A DNA stretch of 64,000 nucleotides, from assembly GCF_033568475.1 (NCBI RefSeq), contig NC_133122.1, positions 149,186,861 through 149,250,860 on the forward strand, in the 5' to 3' direction. The position numbers and the translations under genes were made by a program. This DNA is from Henckelia pumila. Lineage: Eukaryota > Streptophyta > Magnoliopsida > Lamiales > Gesneriaceae. This document shows positions 1 to 11,848 of this stretch, one piece after another (position 1 is the first letter of the stretch; every line of letters starts with the position of its first letter). The notes under the pieces are model-generated. The model was not told the origin of the DNA. It searched no databases and worked only from the letters and a program-made list of their open reading frames with translations.

Positions 1-2
1 AG

Positions 3-1480
3 GAGTTTGATGCTTTTCTTCGTAATCACACATGGGATCTTGTTCCCTCTGACGTCTCTCAAAATGTGGTTGGCTGCAAATGGGTGTTTCGACTTAAACG
101 GAAATCGGATGGCTCTGTTGATCGCTACAAGGCTCGCCATGTTGCGAAGGAATTTCATCAGCGTCCAGGTCTTGATTACTCTGATACTTTCAGTCCTGTG
201 GCAAAGCCCACTACTGTTCGCATTTTTTTTTCTCTGGCTGTATCTAATGGGTTGTCTCTTCGTCAAATGGAAGTGAATAATGCTTTCCTGCAAGGTCAAT
301 TGGATGACTGTGTCTATATGGCTCAACCGTCTGGTTTTGTTGATGATTCACTACCCTCCTATGTTTGTAAACTGAACAAGGCAATCTATGGTTTCAAACA
401 GGCACCGCTCGCTTGGTATACTGCGCTTCGTCAGTTTGTCATCAGTGTTGGCTTTACTTGCTCTCTCGCTGACATGTCTCTATTTATTTATCGTTCTGGC
501 GATATTAATATGTATCTCCTTGTATATGTTGATGATCTCATTCTCACAGAAAATAATTCTGGTGCTCTCCAGGGCTTCATCGATCGCCTAAACCGTCGTT
601 TTTATGTCAAAGATCTGGGTTCCTTATCGTATTTTTTAGGTGTGGAGGTTGCTTCATATGCAGGGGCCTTTGTCTATCGCAGAAAAAATATCTTCTTGAT
701 GTTCTCACCCGGACGAACATGACTGACTCCAAACCAGTTCAAACTCCGCTTGCCACGACTGCAGCTCTGCACCTGCAGGATGGCTCTTCCCCTGCTGATG
801 CCACCCTTTATCGTCAAACGTTAGGGAGTCTGCAATATCTGTCTTTTACTCGGCCTGACATTGCCTTTGCTGTTAACAAATTATCTCAGTTCATGCACTC
901 TCCTTCTTCCCTGCACTGGGATGCAGTCAAACGTCTCATGCGCTACTTAAATGGTACACGCTCCTATGGTCTTCTTCTTCAAAGGCATTCTTCTTCGACC
1001 TTGCATGCCTACTGTGATGCGGATTGGGCTGATGATCCTGATGATCGCACCTCCACTGGTGCCTATATTGTGTTCTTAGGTTCAACTCCCATTTCGTGGG
1101 GCTCCAAAAAACAGGGGACTGTTGCTCGCTCGTCTACTGAGGCCGAATATCGTGTCATTGCATCTACAGCTGCTGAAATACAATGGGTTCGATCACTTCT
1201 TTTTGAACTTGGGGTTGCTGCTGGCCTCTCTCCAGTCTCCATCTACTGTGACAACATTGGGGCCACTTATCTTTGTATTAATCCTGTTTTTCATTCTCGC
1301 ATGAAACATATTGCCCTGGATTATCACTTTGTTCACGAGCTGGTTCAGAGTAAACAAATTCGAGTTTCTCATGTATCGTCGTCTGATCAGCTGGTTGATG
1401 CTCTGACAAAGCCGCTTCTCAGTGCTCGTCTGCGTCTCCTATGTTCCAAGATTGGTGTCTCTATGAGCTCACCATCTTGA
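3..1480 (+). pseudogene. copia pol fragment: reverse transcriptase and RNase H, frameshifted
   Basis: The reading frame is open from the window edge at base 3 to 722 and resumes in another frame to 1480. The first part has the copia reverse transcriptase signatures: CKWVF near the left edge, YGFKQAP in the middle and the catalytic YVDD at about 526-537. The second part is the connection region and RNase H, with RPDIAFAV, DADWADDPDDR and the SSTEAEYR motif that holds a catalytic acidic residue. A one-base frame change lies in an A-run near 681-690, so the copy cannot make an intact polyprotein as it stands. Otherwise the frame is well kept, which suggests fairly recent insertion. Confidence 0.92.
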
Positions 1481-1487
1481 GGGGGCC

Positions 1488-1652
1488 TATTGGAATATAT
1501 TCTATATATTGGAATATATTCTATATTATCTTCTGTATATTTTGTATTTTGTATTTTTCTTTTATCTCTTAGGTTTTCTAGTTGTACATAAACTAGTCTT
1601 GTATTCATTCTTGGAAATATATTAAAACAATATTATTCCATCGATTTCTACA
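1488..1652 (+). repeat. 3' LTR of the copia element
   Basis: The stretch begins just after the purine-rich tract and ends in TCTACA. It contains two copies of a GGAATATATTCTATAT-like motif at 1492-1528. Its first bases are TATTGG where TGTTGG would be usual, probably a point change. The 5' partner is outside the window, so age cannot be judged. Confidence 0.7.
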
Positions 1653-3284
1653 GTTTCCAATCAATAACTTTCATATATACCATCTTACGATATGTTTAAA
1701 GCAAAAACTACAATATTATTTTTGAATATTTATCCTTTGGAGATTTTGGTCTTCTATACTCTCAAATTTCAGTTTTTGTCAATTATATTTGTTGTTTTTG
1801 TAATTTTGGTCTTTTTCAGACGTAATGCTTATTTAACACATATGCGATACTTATATGACTTCAACATGGTGCTAATATTGTCGGTGTCAAGTCAGCAAAT
1901 TCGATTAAAAATGACTAAAAATAAAAATAGAAGATATCATGGACGTAGCCAAAAATATTTTAGACTCTGGGCTACTTGATTCGAAAATAGAATAAAATAA
2001 TATAAATTAAATATTTAAAAATTAAAATATAATAATTAAAAAACAGTAAAAATTCTGAAACATTTCATATCGAACTTATAATGTTTCAATTGACTTTTAA
2101 ATAATATAAATATGAGCAATACTACATGTACAACGACTTTTGTACACCAAATCTTACGACACAATACATAAATTAAATATATCAAAATCTCACGATAAAT
2201 TGAATACAAAATAATGCGATAAAATAGAAAAATCTCACGATATAATTGTTGTAAATATCATTGTACACAATATTTATTGTACCTTTAGCATTGAAATCAC
2301 TAGGATAGAATTTCTATACAAGAATTTATACATTATCAACATTAAATAACTTAATTGATCCATTATCTGATCACGAGAAAATGTATATCATAATCAGAAA
2401 AAATTTCCGTTTTACTATGCTCAAAACTTAATTGAGGTGAAAACTAATCATTTTTCTGTAACCAACAAAAAATAGCTACATAATGCAATCTAATAAAAAA
2501 CTGAATTATTACCTCTTAAGTAAAAAATATTGAAAATTAAAATTATTTATGACAAATATTCATCATCATTATTAGAATAAAAAACTCTCGAGTTCATATC
2601 CATATTGTCATATTACTTGATATCTATCAAAAAACTTATTCATACTTTATGTACGTCATGTATTAAATGAGCACATTGAAAATTTTCAAGGCACAATAGC
2701 AATTATTCAGTTCAATTATATATCAATGAAACTAAATTAAATTAATGAATTTGATATAAAAGTTACCTAATTTAAACAAGAGTTTCAAATAATTAATTGA
2801 ATCAGTGAAAAATGAAAGAGTGGAGGGAAGGATGAAGCCCAAGAAAGATGGAGAAAATGTTTCAATTATAATGGGCTAAAGAACTAATTCAATGACAAAA
2901 AAATTAGTTCAACCCACACTAAAAATTAAACCAGGCTACATCAAAATACACACACATATTAAGAGCATTTAAAAAAAAAAATTAGCTAGGGCTGGAGCCC
3001 ACCCCAGCCTTTGGAGTGGCTCCGTCCCTGGAAGATATAAGAATAAGACTAAAAGTTTGACGACATAAAATATTATAAAATCACAAAAAAACAAACATAT
3101 ATAATCAAATTGATGTTTCCCTTTATTTTTAATTATTGACTAATATGTGTACATACTACATGCATACATTTATTAATTATGTAAAAAAAATGTTTTATTT
3201 ACGATACTTACAATCTACCTCTTTAAATAGTAATCCATCTTTATTTTCCATTGTGCATGCAATTGATAATACGAAAAAGCTTGG
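1653..3284. other. gene-free AT-rich region
   Basis: I see no coding exon here. The stretch holds one copy of a dispersed repeat (1738-1885). Around 2986-3031 there is a GC-richer island resembling the edge of a transposon (AGGGCTGGAGCCCACCCC, then GGAGTGGCTCCGTCCC). The rest is AT-rich sequence without obvious structure. Confidence 0.6.
1738..1885 (+). repeat. dispersed repeat copy 1 (partner at 3285-3430)
   Basis: This stretch and 3285-3430 share long blocks in the same order and orientation: GGAGATTTTGGTCTT, then TTTTTGTCAATTATATTTGTT, then TAATTTTGGTCTTTTT, then ACTTCAACATGGTGCTAATATTG. The spacing is similar. They look like two copies of one dispersed element or a segmental duplication 1.5 kb apart. 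Confidence 0.75.
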
Positions 3285-3430
3285 AGATTTTGGTCTTTTA
3301 TAAAATTGTAATTTTTGTCAATTATATTTGTTATTTTTGTAATTTTGGTCTTTTTTGATGTGATGCTTATGCGACACATATGTGATGCTTATACGACTTC
3401 AACATGGTGCTAATATTGACATTGTCATGT
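3285..3430 (+). repeat. dispersed repeat copy 2
   Basis: This is the second copy of the repeat at 1738-1885 and carries the same ordered blocks. It also has a local duplication of its own, in which the words GATGCTTATRCGACA appear twice (3361-3400). Confidence 0.75.
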
Positions 3431-3604
3431 GATAAGTGTCTTTTCTATTATCATTTTGTAGTATTTTTGAGTCTTTTTTGCATGCATTTTCACGTCATTA
3501 GGACCATCCATGTTTGATTTTTATATTATTCATGCATGCAGTCTACTTCTCATCTTCCATGGTTTAATTGTAGGTTTAAGGAAGAAATCTCAAAATTTTG
3601 GCAG

Positions 3605-3870
3605 AAATTTATGTGCTCGAGCAAAGATTTTTACCGGATCGAGCACGTAAAAGTTGATTTGAAGATCCAAGATAGAGAACAATGCGCTCGATCGGTGAAT
3701 TTTGCCGGCTCGAGCACGCCACTGAAGAAAATCAGGAGCTGGACAAAAATTTATGCGCTCGAGCGATAATTTTTACCCGCTCGAGCGCGTCTGACGAGAT
3801 TTCAAAGCACAAAACAGAAACTTATGCACTCGAGTGGTGACTTTTACCCTCTCAGGCGCGATCGAGATAA
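3605..3870. repeat. tandem array of GCTCGAGC palindromic units
   Basis: Four units of roughly 73 bp start near 3609, 3683, 3752 and 3827. Each has a half-palindrome of the form TGCGCTCGAGCG, a 12-base spacer like GTGATTTTTACC, and a second GCTCGAGCGC half. The halves of one unit can pair, so each unit could fold as a hairpin. The fourth unit is the most diverged. A short open frame (3536-3769) runs through it, but its composition comes from the repeat and I do not take it as a gene. Confidence 0.75.
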
Positions 3871-4926
3871 AGAAAATATCTTTTGGCGGATTTTTTTTTT
3901 AAAAAAAAAAAAAGAAATTTCAAAGAACAAGGATTCTAGGGGCGTTTAAGTAGCAGATTCCATAATATTTTGTGGCATGTAGATTTTGATTGAAGAACAC
4001 GGTGGCTAGGGCTAGGGAGAACGAAGGCTTTTGAAGAACGCTTCATCTTTTTCTTCTTAATTCTTCTTCTTTTTGATGATCAAAACTATTTCTTGAGTTA
4101 TGCTTTTGTTTATGGAATAGTTTTTCTATTCGACTAAGGCCGCGAGATTAGCCCGAGATTGATTTATGTTAAACACGTTGATTTATGTTTAGGATTTTTG
4201 ACTTATTTCAATTATTAATTGTTGGATTTTTTATATTATTCTTGTAAATGATTTGGCCAATTATTTGCTTGATTTGTTGATTGATTCTAATTCGAAAGAT
4301 TAGAAATTGATTTTTGCTTCACTCCAAAAGTTAACACAAGGTTAAATCAACTAGAAATAGTATTCGATTTCATTGTGTGGTTCTAGGTGGAAAACTGAAT
4401 TTTTATGATTATTTAATGCATTTGAGTTTGATTAGAAATAATTACAAATAATTAATCCGTCCAACTTGAATAGATTTGGCAAAGTCTAGAAATAGCTTGT
4501 TAAAATAGCTTGTCAGCTTCTATTCTTGAAGATTTAGGGAAAGAATACGATTAATCATTATTTGGGGAAGAAATATATGCATTTAATTTGTTTGACCTAA
4601 TTTGATTTGTTATAACAGTGATGAAGAGTAAGCTTTCATTTTTTCTCCATTATTATCACTACCATGTATAAATTTTATAAATAAAATTAATTAATCACAA
4701 CTAAGAAAGATATTATCAAAATTAAAAACTAAAGTTCTGAAATATTAACCAAATTAACATTTTCACAATTTATTTATTTCTAATATGTAATAGCAATTAG
4801 ATGGGAAAATTGCAAATTTAGTCATGTATGTTTGTCATTTTGCGATTTTGGTCCTCTATGTTTCAAGTTTAATCAAATGAAGTCATGGCTTATCAAGAGT
4901 GGTTCAAGTTTAAGAAAATAAACCCT
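3871..4926. other. gene-free region, possible LTR-retroelement leader remnant
   Basis: After the palindrome array come a poly-T/poly-A stretch (3890-3914), a sequence with GGCTAGGGCTAGGGAGAACG at 3999-4023, and long AT-rich DNA. The region resembles the non-coding part of a decayed LTR retroelement, but I see no coding domain that would prove it. A TTTGCGATTTTGGTCC word at 4837-4853 recurs in foldback elements elsewhere in the window. Confidence 0.4.
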
Positions 4927-4939
4927 CTCTGATACCACT

Positions 4940-6010
4940 TGTTAGGATTATTGGTGTGTGTAGATGGGGGTAAATATACACTCAAAAATATTTTGAAACA
5001 TTGAACTGATTTAACAACCTAAAGTGAAGTATTTTTGCTTAAACATGATTTTGCTCGAAAGAACTGATCTGGTTTGGCGGAAAAAATCTTCCTCGCAAAA
5101 TTGAACTGTAAAATCTTAAAGACAGATCAAATAGTTAAATGCAGTAAATGAAGATAAGGATTGCAAGATTTTTATGGAAGTTCGAAGCTAAAACTTCTAC
5201 GTCTCCCCTTCTTCTGTTTTCAGAAGGATTTTTTTAGAAGAGTTTGATTTACGCAACAACTTGTACAAATCCGATCCAATCAACCCTTGAAAATAATTCA
5301 TAGTATCAACTTCTTAATATAGATCACAATCTGTCTGAGTAACAAGTGTACATTCTAAGTGAGATGTGCTTCAACAAGTTGATCTAATTATCACAAAGTG
5401 ATCTTAATCAATTGTTCTGATGTAAGCATTGATCTTAAACTTTGATCTGCTACTTGTATGACTACTTGAGATTTCGCAAATGAAGACTTTAAACTTTTAG
5501 AATGTCGAGAGCAAAGATTGGCAAAAGTTGTTTATCTCTGAGTAGCATCCACTATTTATAGCAGCTCCTTCTACAACATTTAAAAAATAGCCGGTAGAAT
5601 GTTTGTCTTTTGTTTCATTCGACATTGAACCATAAGATGACACGTGTCCTTGTACCTTTCAAAATGTAGTGGAGAATTTGAATCAGTGTCGGGTACGGAG
5701 GCTAACGTTTATATCTCCAACAACTTTCTTTGTCTTCTAGCTGGCTCACTGTGTGGCTTTTGATCTGTTCTGTTTGTTAGATTTGTTCTCATCTACTTTA
5801 TCTGATTAAGACGTAGTGTTTAAGAAGATGTATTTGTTCCGGGCTTGTGTAATCAGATGACTTAATATATCCAGATCGATATGTCGATTTTATTTTAACA
5901 ATAAGATCAATGTAGATTGTTCTTGGTTTTGTTCTGATTGATCTTCTTTGTTCAACAATCAATCTACCTCTGTTCATCACCAAAATTATGAAGTTGTCTT
6001 TATCAAAGTG
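4940..6010 (-). repeat. SIRE-like copia LTR, minus orientation, solo or truncated
   Basis: Read on the minus strand, the stretch ends in CCTAACA. Two bases later comes TGGTATCAGAG (4927-4937), the usual primer-binding site complementary to initiator methionine tRNA. That fixes the LTR end at about 4940. Its last 60 bases (AATATACAC..., CATCTACACACACC) match the end of the plus-strand LTR at 7186-9272. The 5' boundary near 6010 is my estimate. No internal coding region remains beside it. Confidence 0.65.
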
Positions 6011-7185
6011 TCTTGGGAAAAAAATTGCACAGGGATCCTTTCTCGGGAATAAATATATTTTTTAGTACTGTTCGTTGATTAAATTAATGTATTTGTTGAG
6101 TAAATTTGTTATTTTTAATAAAAAAATTATAATTTTTTTATTATTGTTCGTTTTATTAATGTAGACACTATTTATTATCACATTCATTAATTTGGTTTTT
6201 GAACTTTTCTCTTTCAAAACTTGACTATTAAGAGTCAGTCAGTATATAATTTTTTTATTTTTGTTCGTTTTATTAATGTAGACACTATTTATTATCACAT
6301 TCATTAATTTGGTTTTTGAACTTTTCTCTTTCAAAACTTGACTATTAAGAGTCAGTCAGTAATATCCTTTTCTCCCTATTCTCCATGACTAACTTTGCCC
6401 TATTTCGAGTCTCATTCCATGCCAACTTTTTTTTTTCCAAGTCTTTATCTAACTTTTATCATTCGTTTACATTTTTTTCTTCACGTATCATTAAACTCTT
6501 TAATACGTGATTTTTTTTTTGGAAAAATTGTTATTCTCATAAACTCTTGACAATCTCATAGGTAAGTTTTATGAGACATATATCTTTTTGGATCATCCAT
6601 TAAAAATATTATTTTTTATGTCAAAAATATTATTTTAATTTTTATTGTAAATATGTGTTGACTCATGAGACTGACAGACTTTCTCACAAAAGACCTAGTT
6701 TATTGTAATTTTAGTTTAAAATTGGTATGTTCTCGATTTTAATAATGTATTTTGATGGGTAAAACGAATATTTTTCTTGAAATTTTTATATACCTCACAT
6801 AACTAAACCATACTTTTGGTCTTATATTATCCTTTCTTTATTTTTTTAAAATAATTTTAACGATGTTTACACGTGATGTTGATACGACTCCGAGTGTCAT
6901 ATCAACATTCCAATAGAAAAATGACTAAATTTGTACGTCAAAATCAAAATATATATGAGTATATGACTAATAAAACTGAAATGTATCAATATTGAGGATA
7001 AAATTGTAAAAGCTAGAATAAATATATGGAACCAAAATTATAATTTTCCCGACATTAACTATTGATGAAATGAAACGAGGTAAATTGTATTATTGGACAA
7101 TCTCTTGTGAAATCTCAAAAGAGCTAATTATAATTTCATGTGAAAGCTCGAAACCCCCAACATTTTTAAACAAATGCTCATAGAC
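6011..7185. other. gene-free AT-rich region
   Basis: There is no coding signal. It contains the 117-bp tandem duplication described separately. Near 6880-7050 a sequence with repeated phrases about GTGATGTTGATACGACTC resembles the dispersed repeats at 1738 and 3285 only loosely. Confidence 0.55.
6129..6362 (+). repeat. 117-bp tandem duplication
   Basis: Two head-to-tail copies, 6129-6245 and 6246-6362, are almost identical. Each begins ATAATTTTTTTATT and ends AAGAGTCAGTCAGTA. The only clear difference is in the first 20 bases (TTATTATTG against TTATTTTTG). The near identity implies a recent event. Confidence 0.92.
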
Positions 7186-9272
7186 TGTTGGGTTTTGGAA
7201 CACAAGAAATCCTAATTTTGATGATAACAAAGCTTTTTATTGTGTTTCTAACATATTTACTCTAGTGTAAAGTTGTTAGACTCAAGATGGAAGCCTAAAC
7301 TCGAAATTAGCCAAACTGATTTTCTGGCGAGCTCCAGTGTTTCAATGATATCTTACAGCTTAATGATCCAAATGGTTAGCCACCAAGACAAATGTAGAGA
7401 AAACGCAATTTGGAACATATTATATTTCATGTCAGTTGAGCAAAAACGGATGTTATCTAGATCAAACAGACGTCGCAATACTAAATAGAATCTGATCAGT
7501 TTCGCAGAAAAATAGAATCAGTTTACCTCGAGCAGTTCTGGTATTTTGGCCATATCTTGCAGCTAGATTATCCTAATGGAATGATTCACCCTGAGTTGGA
7601 AAGATAAGACAATGATATACAAATCATATTCACAAGTCGAAGACTGAATCGGATCCTAAGAGGCTGTTAAACTATATTGAAATTTCTAGTTTGGAACTGA
7701 AATTCTGCAAAGCAGAATTTCTTGCATAGTCTGGTATATCAAGAATATCTCTCTCATATAAACTCTAAATGGAGTGATTCTTGATTCTGTGGAAAGCTAA
7801 GAAAAAATGCTACAACTTTTACGTTTGTTACTTTGTCTAAAAATCAACGAATCAGAAGATATAGCACCAGATTGATCATAAGCACTAGACTGATTTTGTG
7901 CTCAACTGATTTTGAGCAGCTCTGGTATTTCAAACATAACTTTTGCATATGAACTCCAAATTGATTGATTCTGCTGGCGTTGAAAGGCTGAGTTCGAGGG
8001 CTAAAATTTAGTATTCATCACTTTACCCATATATCAACGGATCATGCGGAGCTATTCGATTGGTTGATCTCCAAGCTATTCGATCGGTCTCGCTCCTAAA
8101 CTAAAGTTTACCAAGAGTAGTTTACCTACCCAAACTGAAGCTTTCCAAGATCAGTCTATCTACTAAACTGAAGGTGCGCTCAACTGCTTCCAAACTGAGG
8201 TTTTTTCAACTGCTACCAAATCGAAGTTTGCTCAACTACTACAGTGTCAAAACTGCTACAACACCCAAACTGCTACAGTACTCCAAGTTCAGTTTCGCAT
8301 CCAAAATTCAGTTTACTAAGATCAGTTTAGTGAAATTCATTTTAGCGCTCCAGAAACAGTACAAAAATATTCTAACGGCTCTATTTCTGTGTCCAACGGC
8401 TATTTCATTCTTGTAGCCTATAAATACAACATCTTGAAAATCTAACACAAGCTTTTGAAGGATATTAAAAGTATGGACAGCCTTACTTGAAGAAATCAAC
8501 TAGATTGAGAGCAAAGCCCAAGGTGTGAAGAACAAGAAGAAAGATGGGCGTTCATTGCCAAGTTTTTCACACCAAACCAAGTTTATAGAACATTCTTTCT
8601 TGTCCGAAATCTTTATATATCAGTTGAAGAGAACCCAACTCACTCACATATTCGAGAGTTGTATTCATATATTAGTTAAGTGAGAGTCTTAACACAAAAA
8701 CGTTAAAGATTGTATTTGTAGTCTTGACATAAAGACGTAAACATTATGTGGATTGTGAGGTTGCGGCCTACAATCATTTAAGTGGCTAGGAGTCCTTGTT
8801 TGGGTAGTGGGTAAGTCCTAAACCGGAGTGAGTTTGTACAAATGTGTTGTATAAATCAAAGTCTTCTAGTGATATCTTTTCGAGGATGAAGAAAGGGTGA
8901 CTTAGGAGTTGTTGAAATCTCCGAACATCCATAACAAATCTTGGTCTATTTATCGCATTTATTTTACTTATGCTACTGATTTTTAAGATCCATTATTGAA
9001 GTATTTTATGTGTTCTTCATAGCATACAAAGTGTTTGATAAAATGCTTCAACCAAACTGTTTTCATCTATCAACTTAAACCTTTTAAAATGATTTACAAA
9101 ATGATAAATCAGTTTCTACGAAGGATTATTTCGAGTATTTTTCGCTTGTTTTTTAAACCAAACTCGATCTAATTCATCGGTGCTCAATATTTCAAGAACC
9201 GAGCTATTGTAGCTTAAAATATTTTAAAAGTGTATATTCACACCCCTCTACACATCGTTTTCGATCCTATCA
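7186..9272 (+). repeat. long SIRE-like copia LTR, plus orientation, probably solo
   Basis: The stretch starts TGTTGGGTTTTGG, followed by CACAAGAAATCCTAATTTTG and ATGATAACAAAGC, which is the typical opening of plant SIRE/Maximus LTRs. It ends CACCCCTCTACACATCG...GATCCTATCA. At about 2.1 kb it fits the long LTRs of that lineage. It contains many AACTGA/CAGTTT words. No primer-binding site follows, no pol sequence lies beside it, and I see no matching 5-bp target duplication (TAGAC left, TATTA right). It could be a solo LTR with a mutated duplication or part of a rearranged element. Confidence 0.65.
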
Positions 9273-10650
9273 TATTATAAAAATATTAATATGATTATAA
9301 CCCTTCTTTCGTATACAAAATAATTTTATCGTATTTTCTGCATATAATTCAAAATATAATCATTACGAATTAATATAAATCACGTTATTTTTTTCTTTAT
9401 TTTTTTAGTTATTTTGTGGTACTTTAATTTTATTATTGATCATTTTATAGTATCATGTTGCTAAAACTATTGCATTTTAACTGTAATCATTTACGGTATG
9501 ATTTCAATGATAATTTTCATATATTCGAACACATAAAGCCAGGGGCCGATCCAAGACTTCATGTTTGGAGGGTCGCGTCTGGATACAAAATAATGAAAAT
9601 AATTATTATATGTTTGTATAACTTTCAATAACATGAATATAATTTTTTCATTGAACTCAATCACCCTTATTTATAGGGAAATATACCAAGATACAAATCT
9701 GTACAAATATTATCTTTGCATATTTATCTTGATCGCATATCTTTAATAAAATAATCATCTATAATAATAATATATTTATAACATAAATTTAATATTATTT
9801 TTTTCCCAAAAGAGAAAAGTCAAATGTTCCTTAAAAAGATATTATCGATTATATATCAAAATCTATCATTGTACATATCAGTGTTTGTTGTCTTTTATAT
9901 TTTATAATTGGTTTTTTTTCATTTGTAACCAATAAAAACATGTTAAGCAAGAGACACAATCTCAATTCATAGAGATGTTTCATTAAATATATTAGAAAAA
10001 TAATAACAATAAAAAAGTAATATGTAATCATTCATTCAATAAATTAAGCTTTTATTGAATTTTTTTTATTTTGCAGACACAAGTGGACATGACTTTGTTT
10101 TTTTTCCAAGTCGATGAGTAAGTTTTTCAATTAGAAAAAAACTATCGCAACTTGCAAGTAATTTAATAAGATTCAAAAAAAGACGATATAAGGAAATTAT
10201 TAAAAAAACATCATAGAACAAAAAAATAACGAAATAGATTAAAAAAGTTACGAAACCAAATTTTGATGTTGATAAAAACAAAAAATTTACCAAACTTGGT
10301 TTAAAAACAATGATATTATCAGATATCAAAAATCCCAAAATTTCAAACCTTAAAATCACTTCAAATTTGTGAAAAATCGAGCAAGATGTGTATTGAAGTT
10401 GAGTAAAATAAGAAATTAAAAAATTAAAAATCAATCATATTTTATTGTTTTAAATAAATGATGGTAACTTTTTAAATAACAAAAAATAAAAAAATTATAA
10501 GATAGTTTAAAATAAAAGGTGCTAACTTTTTATATTAAAAAAAATGGTAAGAGGGTTTTAGATAGTGTTTAAGAAGAAGAAAAAATCCGAGAAATGTTTT
10601 TTAAAAGCTATCTCAAACACTATCTTAATGTGCTAAAGTGAGAATATATA
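9273..10650. other. gene-free region bounded by GC-rich transposon-like edges
   Basis: The AT-rich DNA begins near CCAGGGGCCGATCCAAGAC (9539-9557). At about 10829-10871 it meets GGGGCCATTGCCCCC...GCCCCTAAT, which in reverse reads AGGGGCGAATTTGC. The two edges could be the ends of one inverted-repeat DNA transposon. The 122-codon open frame on the minus strand (10066-10434) is hydrophobic and low in complexity, and I do not recognise it. Confidence 0.4.
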
Positions 10651-11060
10651 ATAAAAATAAAAAGTGAAAGTTGGCCTAGAGGAGAATCAAACCTGAACCA
10701 GGGGATTAAGTTCGGAGGCCAACCATTAGACCAAATGACAATGGATGACATTTTAGGGGGCCAAATAATATATATACAAAAAAAACAAAAAAATACTATA
10801 TACTAATCAATTTTTAAAAAAATTTTGCAGGGGCCATTGCCCCCTTCGCCCTACAGCAAATTCGCCCCTAATAAAGCATGAATTCCACATTGACATAAGT
10901 ATTAAAAAAAACACATATCTAAACTTATGAAGTTAAAATTGAACTTCTTTCTAACGAATTAAACATAGAAATCAACTCTTTATTTTTATTTTATTTTTTT
11001 TCAGATTATCAGCTATTTTGATATTTTACAATGAGATTGCGTGTCAATCATAGTTTCGGA

Positions 11061-11068
<8 letters not shown>
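10651..11068. repeat. duplicated segment, copy 1
   Basis: This segment and 11109-11450 share nearly identical blocks in the same order: AAAGTGAAAGTTGGCC..., the phrase CCAAATGACAATGGATGACA, ATATATACAAAAAAAACAAA, CCATTGCCCCCTTCGCCC, and the closing TGAAGTTAAAATTGAACTTC...ATTTTACAATGAGATTG. Copy 1 is longer because it keeps about 80 bases (near 10857-10930) that copy 2 lacks. Confidence 0.9.
10667..10750 (-). repeat. tRNA-like (SINE-like) core inside the duplicated segment
   Basis: On the minus strand the sequence has a fair Pol III box A (TGGTCTAATGG). About 35 bases later comes a box-B-like GGTTTGATTCT inside CCCTGGTTCAGG...CTCC. The second copy lies at 11125-11208. The T-arm does not pair well, so this is not a working tRNA gene. 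It may be the head of a tRNA-derived SINE or an old tRNA pseudogene. Confidence 0.4.

Positions 11069-11109
<41 letters not shown>
11064..11109. repeat. (TA)n microsatellite between the duplicated segments
   Basis: About 23 TA dinucleotides separate copy 1 from copy 2 of the duplicated segment. Confidence 0.97.
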
Positions 11110-11115
<6 letters not shown>

Positions 11116-11450
11116 TAAAAAGTGAAAGTTGGCCTAGAGGAGAATCAAACCTGAACCAGGGGATTAAGTTCGGAAGGCCAACCACTAGACCAAATGACAA
11201 TAGATGACATTTTAGGGGGGCCAAATAATATATATACAAAAAAAAACAAAAAAATACTATATACTAATCAATTTTAAAAAAAAAATCGCGGGAGCCATTG
11301 CCCCCTTCGCCCTACAGCAATTATGAAGTTAAAATTGAACTTCTTTCTAACGAATTAAACATAGAAATCAACTCTCTATTTTTATTTTATTTTTTTAACT
11401 ATTTTGATATTTTACAATGAGATTGCAGCCAATCATAGTTTGGACTCATA
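11109..11450. repeat. duplicated segment, copy 2
   Basis: This is the second copy of 10651-11068, about 80 bases shorter through an internal deletion after GCCCTACAGCAA. Small base and homopolymer differences show some time has passed since duplication. The segment after it leads into the promoter of the glucanase gene. Confidence 0.9.
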
Positions 11451-11848
11451 TATCATACCTTGGAATTATTAAAAGAGTCTACTACTCTACTATTTAGCAG
11501 CCTAAGACAAGTCAAGCAAGCTGATAAGATCATCTTATCTTGCACGTACACAAAAGTTACAACACTTAAGAATTCATCCGAAAAATTGGACACGACAACT
11601 CTTGAAGTTAGACTTTGCAAGAGATCTTAATCTTAAAAACTAAAATAAAAATAAAAAATAGAAGGTTCAGAATGACTTCTGAACATAAATTGGAAAATTT
11701 CAAATAGGACAGTACAATATTAATATAGGTGTAATCAATTCCTTGTCTTCTTGGAATTTTGTTTCTGCCAAATTTTCCACAGAATGTTGAGCCAGTAATG
11801 AGCTGAATTTCCAATCTAATCCTGCCCGTTTTCTACGCTAAAAACAGC

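Larger units (their letters stand above)
1..1652 (+). mobile_element. Ty1-copia retrotransposon, 3' portion cut by window edge
   Basis: This is the 3' end of a copia-type LTR retrotransposon. It carries the end of the pol region (reverse transcriptase, then RNase H), a purine-rich tract at about 1477-1487 and a short 3' LTR at 1488-1652. The 5' LTR, gag, protease and integrase would lie left of the window. The order of domains ending in RNase H just before the LTR is that of Ty1-copia elements. Confidence 0.93.

Noticed and set aside
10066-10434. 122-codon open frame on the minus strand, rich in Phe, Leu and Ile
   Set aside because: The composition is that of translated A-rich DNA. I see no start context, domain or partner exon, and it lies inside a repeat-bounded region.
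10667-10750. Functional tRNA gene
   Set aside because: The box A and box B resemble a tRNA, but the T-arm and acceptor stem do not pair, and the sequence is duplicated within a repeat.
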